Source: Anaerolineae bacterium
GTDB taxonomy: Bacteria; Chloroflexota; Anaerolineae; DTLA01
Length of the DNA stretch: 43,307 nucleotides
Direction of reading: 5' to 3'
Assembly: GCA_029907165.1 (NCBI GenBank)
Contig: JARYMK010000005.1
Span: forward strand, 1 to 43,307
The translations under genes were made by a program, and so were the position numbers. Shown in pieces: positions 41,715-43,307 of the stretch (its first letter is position 1; every line of letters begins with the position of its first letter). Under the pieces are notes generated by a model. That model had not been told where the DNA came from. It saw only the letters and a program-made list of their open reading frames with translations, and did not search any database.

Positions 41715-42824
41715 CTACGACGAACGCAGGGCGACGGTGGGGTCCACGCGCGCCGCCTGCGCCGCAGGGTACAGGCTCGCCAGCACGCCTACCACCAGCG
41801 CGCAGCCGACAGCAGCCGCTGCCAGCACGGGGTCCCACGGGACCCGCGCAGTTACGTTTGCCACGCGCGGGGCCAGCGTAACGGCGGCTCCCATACCCGC
41901 GAGGTAGCCCAGTGCCCCGCCCGCCGCGCTCACCAGCGCCGCCTCGGTCAGGATAATCCGCCCCACATGGCGCTGGCGGAATCCTAGTGCGCGGAACAGG
42001 CCGATCTCCTGCCGCCGCTCGGCCACCGCCCCCAGCATAGTGGTGAGCACGACCAGTGCCCCGATGGCAATCACCACGGCCGACACGGCCACCGCAAAGC
42101 GGCCCAACTGCCCGACCGTCTCCATGCGCAGGGTAACGGCCTGGCGCAGCGCCGTTACGCGGGCTTGGGGCAGCACGTGGCTAATCTGCTCTACCATCTC
42201 TTCCACCGGGCAGGCGGTGCACAGTGCTGCCACTTCCACCAGGCTCACCGCATCGGGCTTGTCCAGCGCCAGTTGCGCGGCAGACAGGTCCACGAATAGG
42301 ATGTCGTCATCCTGCGACCCGTTCTCGGCGAGGACGCCCACGACGCGGAACCTCCGTCCGTTCACCTCAACCTCATCGCCGGGCTGGATGGCCAGACTTT
42401 GAGCCAGTCTCGCTCCTGCCAGGGCGTCAGCGGCCTCCGAGGGCTCCATGCCCTGCTCCACGCGCCACCATCGCTTCAGCCGCAACTCGTCCGCGAATCG
42501 CACGCCGGCCAGCAGCACGGGACGGCCCATGAGCGGCACCGCGCCCAGCAACTTGGGCGCGACCACACTGATGTTGGCCGCGTTCTTGATGGTGCCGATA
42601 CGCTCCACGTCCGGCATGCTGAGCGTCGCCACATCGTACGCGGCGGAGCCCACGGTGATGCCTCCGTAGGACAGGGCCAGGTCATTGGCCTTCGGCACAA
42701 CGAGGATGTTGGCCCCGTACTCGTCCATCTTGACGGCGACGTCGGCCTGCATCGCCTCGGTGATCGCCATCAGCGCCACCGCGGTGGCGACGCCGATGGC
42801 GAGACCCACCACAAGCAAGACCAT
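41715..42824 (-). CDS. FtsX/MacB-type ABC permease, 5' end disrupted by an IS
   Basis: The protein is 369 residues from ATG 42824. It has a first transmembrane helix (MVLLVVGLAIGVATAVALMA), an extracytoplasmic MacB-core domain (about 25-235) with a Cys pair in LCTACPVEE, then three C-terminal helices and the FtsX motif RRQEIGLFRALGFRQRHVGRIIL. The frame continues upstream of ATG for 13 codons that read HHWLKNLWRRKGR, typical of the N-terminus of this family, and then meets a TAG at 42864-42866 where IS sequence begins. No start codon is left in that stretch. The native start and promoter therefore appear to be displaced; a shortened product from ATG 42824 is possible, or the gene is now silent. 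Confidence 0.8.
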   Translation of the reverse strand: MVLLVVGLAIGVATAVALMAITEAMQADVAVKMDEYGANILVVPKANDLALSYGGITVGSAAYDVATLSMPDVERIGTIKNAANISVVAPKLLGAVPLMGRPVLLAGVRFADELRLKRWWRVEQGMEPSEAADALAGARLAQSLAIQPGDEVEVNGRRFRVVGVLAENGSQDDDILFVDLSAAQLALDKPDAVSLVEVAALCTACPVEEMVEQISHVLPQARVTALRQAVTLRMETVGQLGRFAVAVSAVVIAIGALVVLTTMLGAVAERRQEIGLFRALGFRQRHVGRIILTEAALVSAAGGALGYLAGMGAAVTLAPRVANVTARVPWDPVLAAAAVGCALVVGVLASLYPAAQAARVDPTVALRSS

Positions 42825-42868
42825 GCGACCTTTACGCCGCCAGAGGTTCTTTAACCAATGGTGCTAGT

Positions 42869-42897
42869 TTGACAGAGTCATGGGGCTTCTCCAAACT
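42869..42897 (+). promoter_or_regulatory. Putative transposase promoter
   Basis: A perfect TTGACA (42869-42874), a 17-bp spacer and a weak CAAACT (42892-42897) predict a start near 42904. This lies downstream of the left arm of the fold-back hairpin, so native transcripts would escape it. Confidence 0.4.
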
Positions 42898-42937
42898 GTG
42901 GTTGAGAGACCATACAGAAAGGAGAATGCCCCATGAC
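42877..42937 (+). promoter_or_regulatory. Fold-back hairpin covering the transposase start
   Basis: GTCATGGGGCTTCTCC (42877-42892) pairs with 42921-42937 (GGAGAATGCCCCATGAC) over 16 bp with one bulged T, around a 28-nt loop. The right arm contains the GGA of the ribosome-binding site and the ATG (42933-42935). A read-through transcript entering from the flank would hide the start. Confidence 0.65.
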
Positions 42938-43307
42938 TACAGAAGATTTTATCATAACTTTGTTCTGCCGGGTAGATGACGTGATGTCGGATGTGCCGAA
43001 ACACAGCCAAGCGCACCTGTACCCAAGTGAAGTGGTGACCTTGGGGCTGCTGTTCGCTCTCAAGGGCGTGGGCAACAGAGCCTTCTACCGATGGATCAAG
43101 CGCGACTGGCTTCATTTGTTTCCCAGCCTTCCGGACAGAACACGGCTCTTTCGGCTCTTCAAGAAGTACTGGTATTGGACGAACCTGTTCTTGGCACAAC
43201 CGACAATCCTTGGCGTCGCTGATTCCTATGGCATTGAACTGCTGCACCCTGCGCGAGAGGGACGCAGCAAGAAGCAGATCGCCAAAAAAGGCAAGTCAAA
43301 CTACCGT
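42933..43307 (+). CDS. IS4/IS5-like DDE transposase, N-terminal part
   Basis: 125 residues are visible and the gene runs off the window. MTTEDFIITLFCRVDD, LYPSEVVTLGLLFALKGVGNRAFYRW and LPDRTRLFRLF are followed by ILGVADSYGIELLHPAREGR, whose D97 should be the first catalytic Asp. From memory this matches a transposase abundant in Chloroflexus and Roseiflexus genomes, annotated as IS4-family. AAAGGAG precedes the ATG by about 9 nt. The rest of the DDE triad is outside the window. Confidence 0.8.
   Translation, partial: MTTEDFIITLFCRVDDVMSDVPKHSQAHLYPSEVVTLGLLFALKGVGNRAFYRWIKRDWLHLFPSLPDRTRLFRLFKKYWYWTNLFLAQPTILGVADSYGIELLHPAREGRSKKQIAKKGKSNYR

Larger units (their letters stand above)
42860..43307 (+). 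mobile_element. Left end of a second insertion sequence, cut by the window end
   Basis: A transposase start with its leader lies directly against the broken 5' end of the ABC permease. The boundary is estimated from where permease coding similarity stops (about 42858-42863). The terminal inverted repeat cannot be confirmed without the other end. It is unrelated in sequence to the IS at 1-348. Confidence 0.65.

Noticed and set aside
1-43307. tRNA, rRNA or CRISPR arrays anywhere in the window
   Set aside because: I saw no cloverleaf with a TTCGANTC arm in the gaps, no rRNA-like conserved stretches, and no regular repeat-spacer structure.

Overview
The window looks like a GC-rich chromosome segment from a member of the Chloroflexota, probably an Anaerolineae-like or thermophilic relative. 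Evidence for this: extracellular proteins with Pro-Thr-rich linkers (TadG, the HExxH protein), a Tad pilus cluster without an outer-membrane secretin, a pyrolysin-like S8 protease, a DUF2723 glycosyltransferase, and insertion-sequence transposases of the sort common in Chloroflexus and Roseiflexus. The phylum call is inference from gene content. No rRNA or tRNA is present to confirm it.

Layout. 1-348 is the right end of one insertion sequence (IS). 547-6486 (+) holds a large DUF2723 membrane glycosyltransferase, the conserved cluster pgeF-yggS-yggT-yggU, and a lipoprotein with two copies of one domain. 6583-11196 (-) is a 1537-residue secreted subtilase. 11893-20502 (+) is a complete-looking monoderm-type Tad pilus locus: flp, two tadE-like genes, tadG, cpaB, cpaE, cpaF, tadB, tadC. 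It runs with 4-nt overlaps or 4-nt gaps from tadC straight into DUF192, comF, xseA and xseB (to 23043). 23040-32615 (-) is an envelope and glycan region: HExxH membrane protein, two GT2 glycosyltransferases, an FlgD-Ig-like lipoprotein, an MFS transporter, a GT39-type glycosyltransferase, and scpA at its head. 32750-35500 (+) carries a DUF4870 protein, aspS and an orphan hypC. 35536-36564 (-) is a zinc alcohol dehydrogenase. 36828-39952 (+) holds a WYL regulator and a NarL-type two-component pair. 40048-42824 (-) is an ABC exporter (permease, ATPase) plus a Met/Gly-rich PepSY protein. Its permease has lost its native start to a second IS, which runs off the window end (from about 42860).

How the genes work together. 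The Tad genes build and extrude a type IVb pilus. Their tight coupling to comF, a DNA-uptake gene family, and to exonuclease VII suggests, as inference, a link between the pilus and DNA uptake or processing. The minus-strand glycosyltransferase block and the DUF2723 gene probably decorate cell-surface glycans or proteins. Those two large glycosyltransferases share the same C-terminal beta-sandwich modules.

Regulation and repeats. Several good sigma-70-type promoters can be read directly, all with 16-18 bp spacers. A family of palindromic repeats with CTCTGCGGT cores occurs three times, each time in the same orientation just upstream of a start codon. Two of those copies lie inside predicted 5' leaders. 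A second, heptamer-based palindrome lies upstream of a further glycosyltransferase start.
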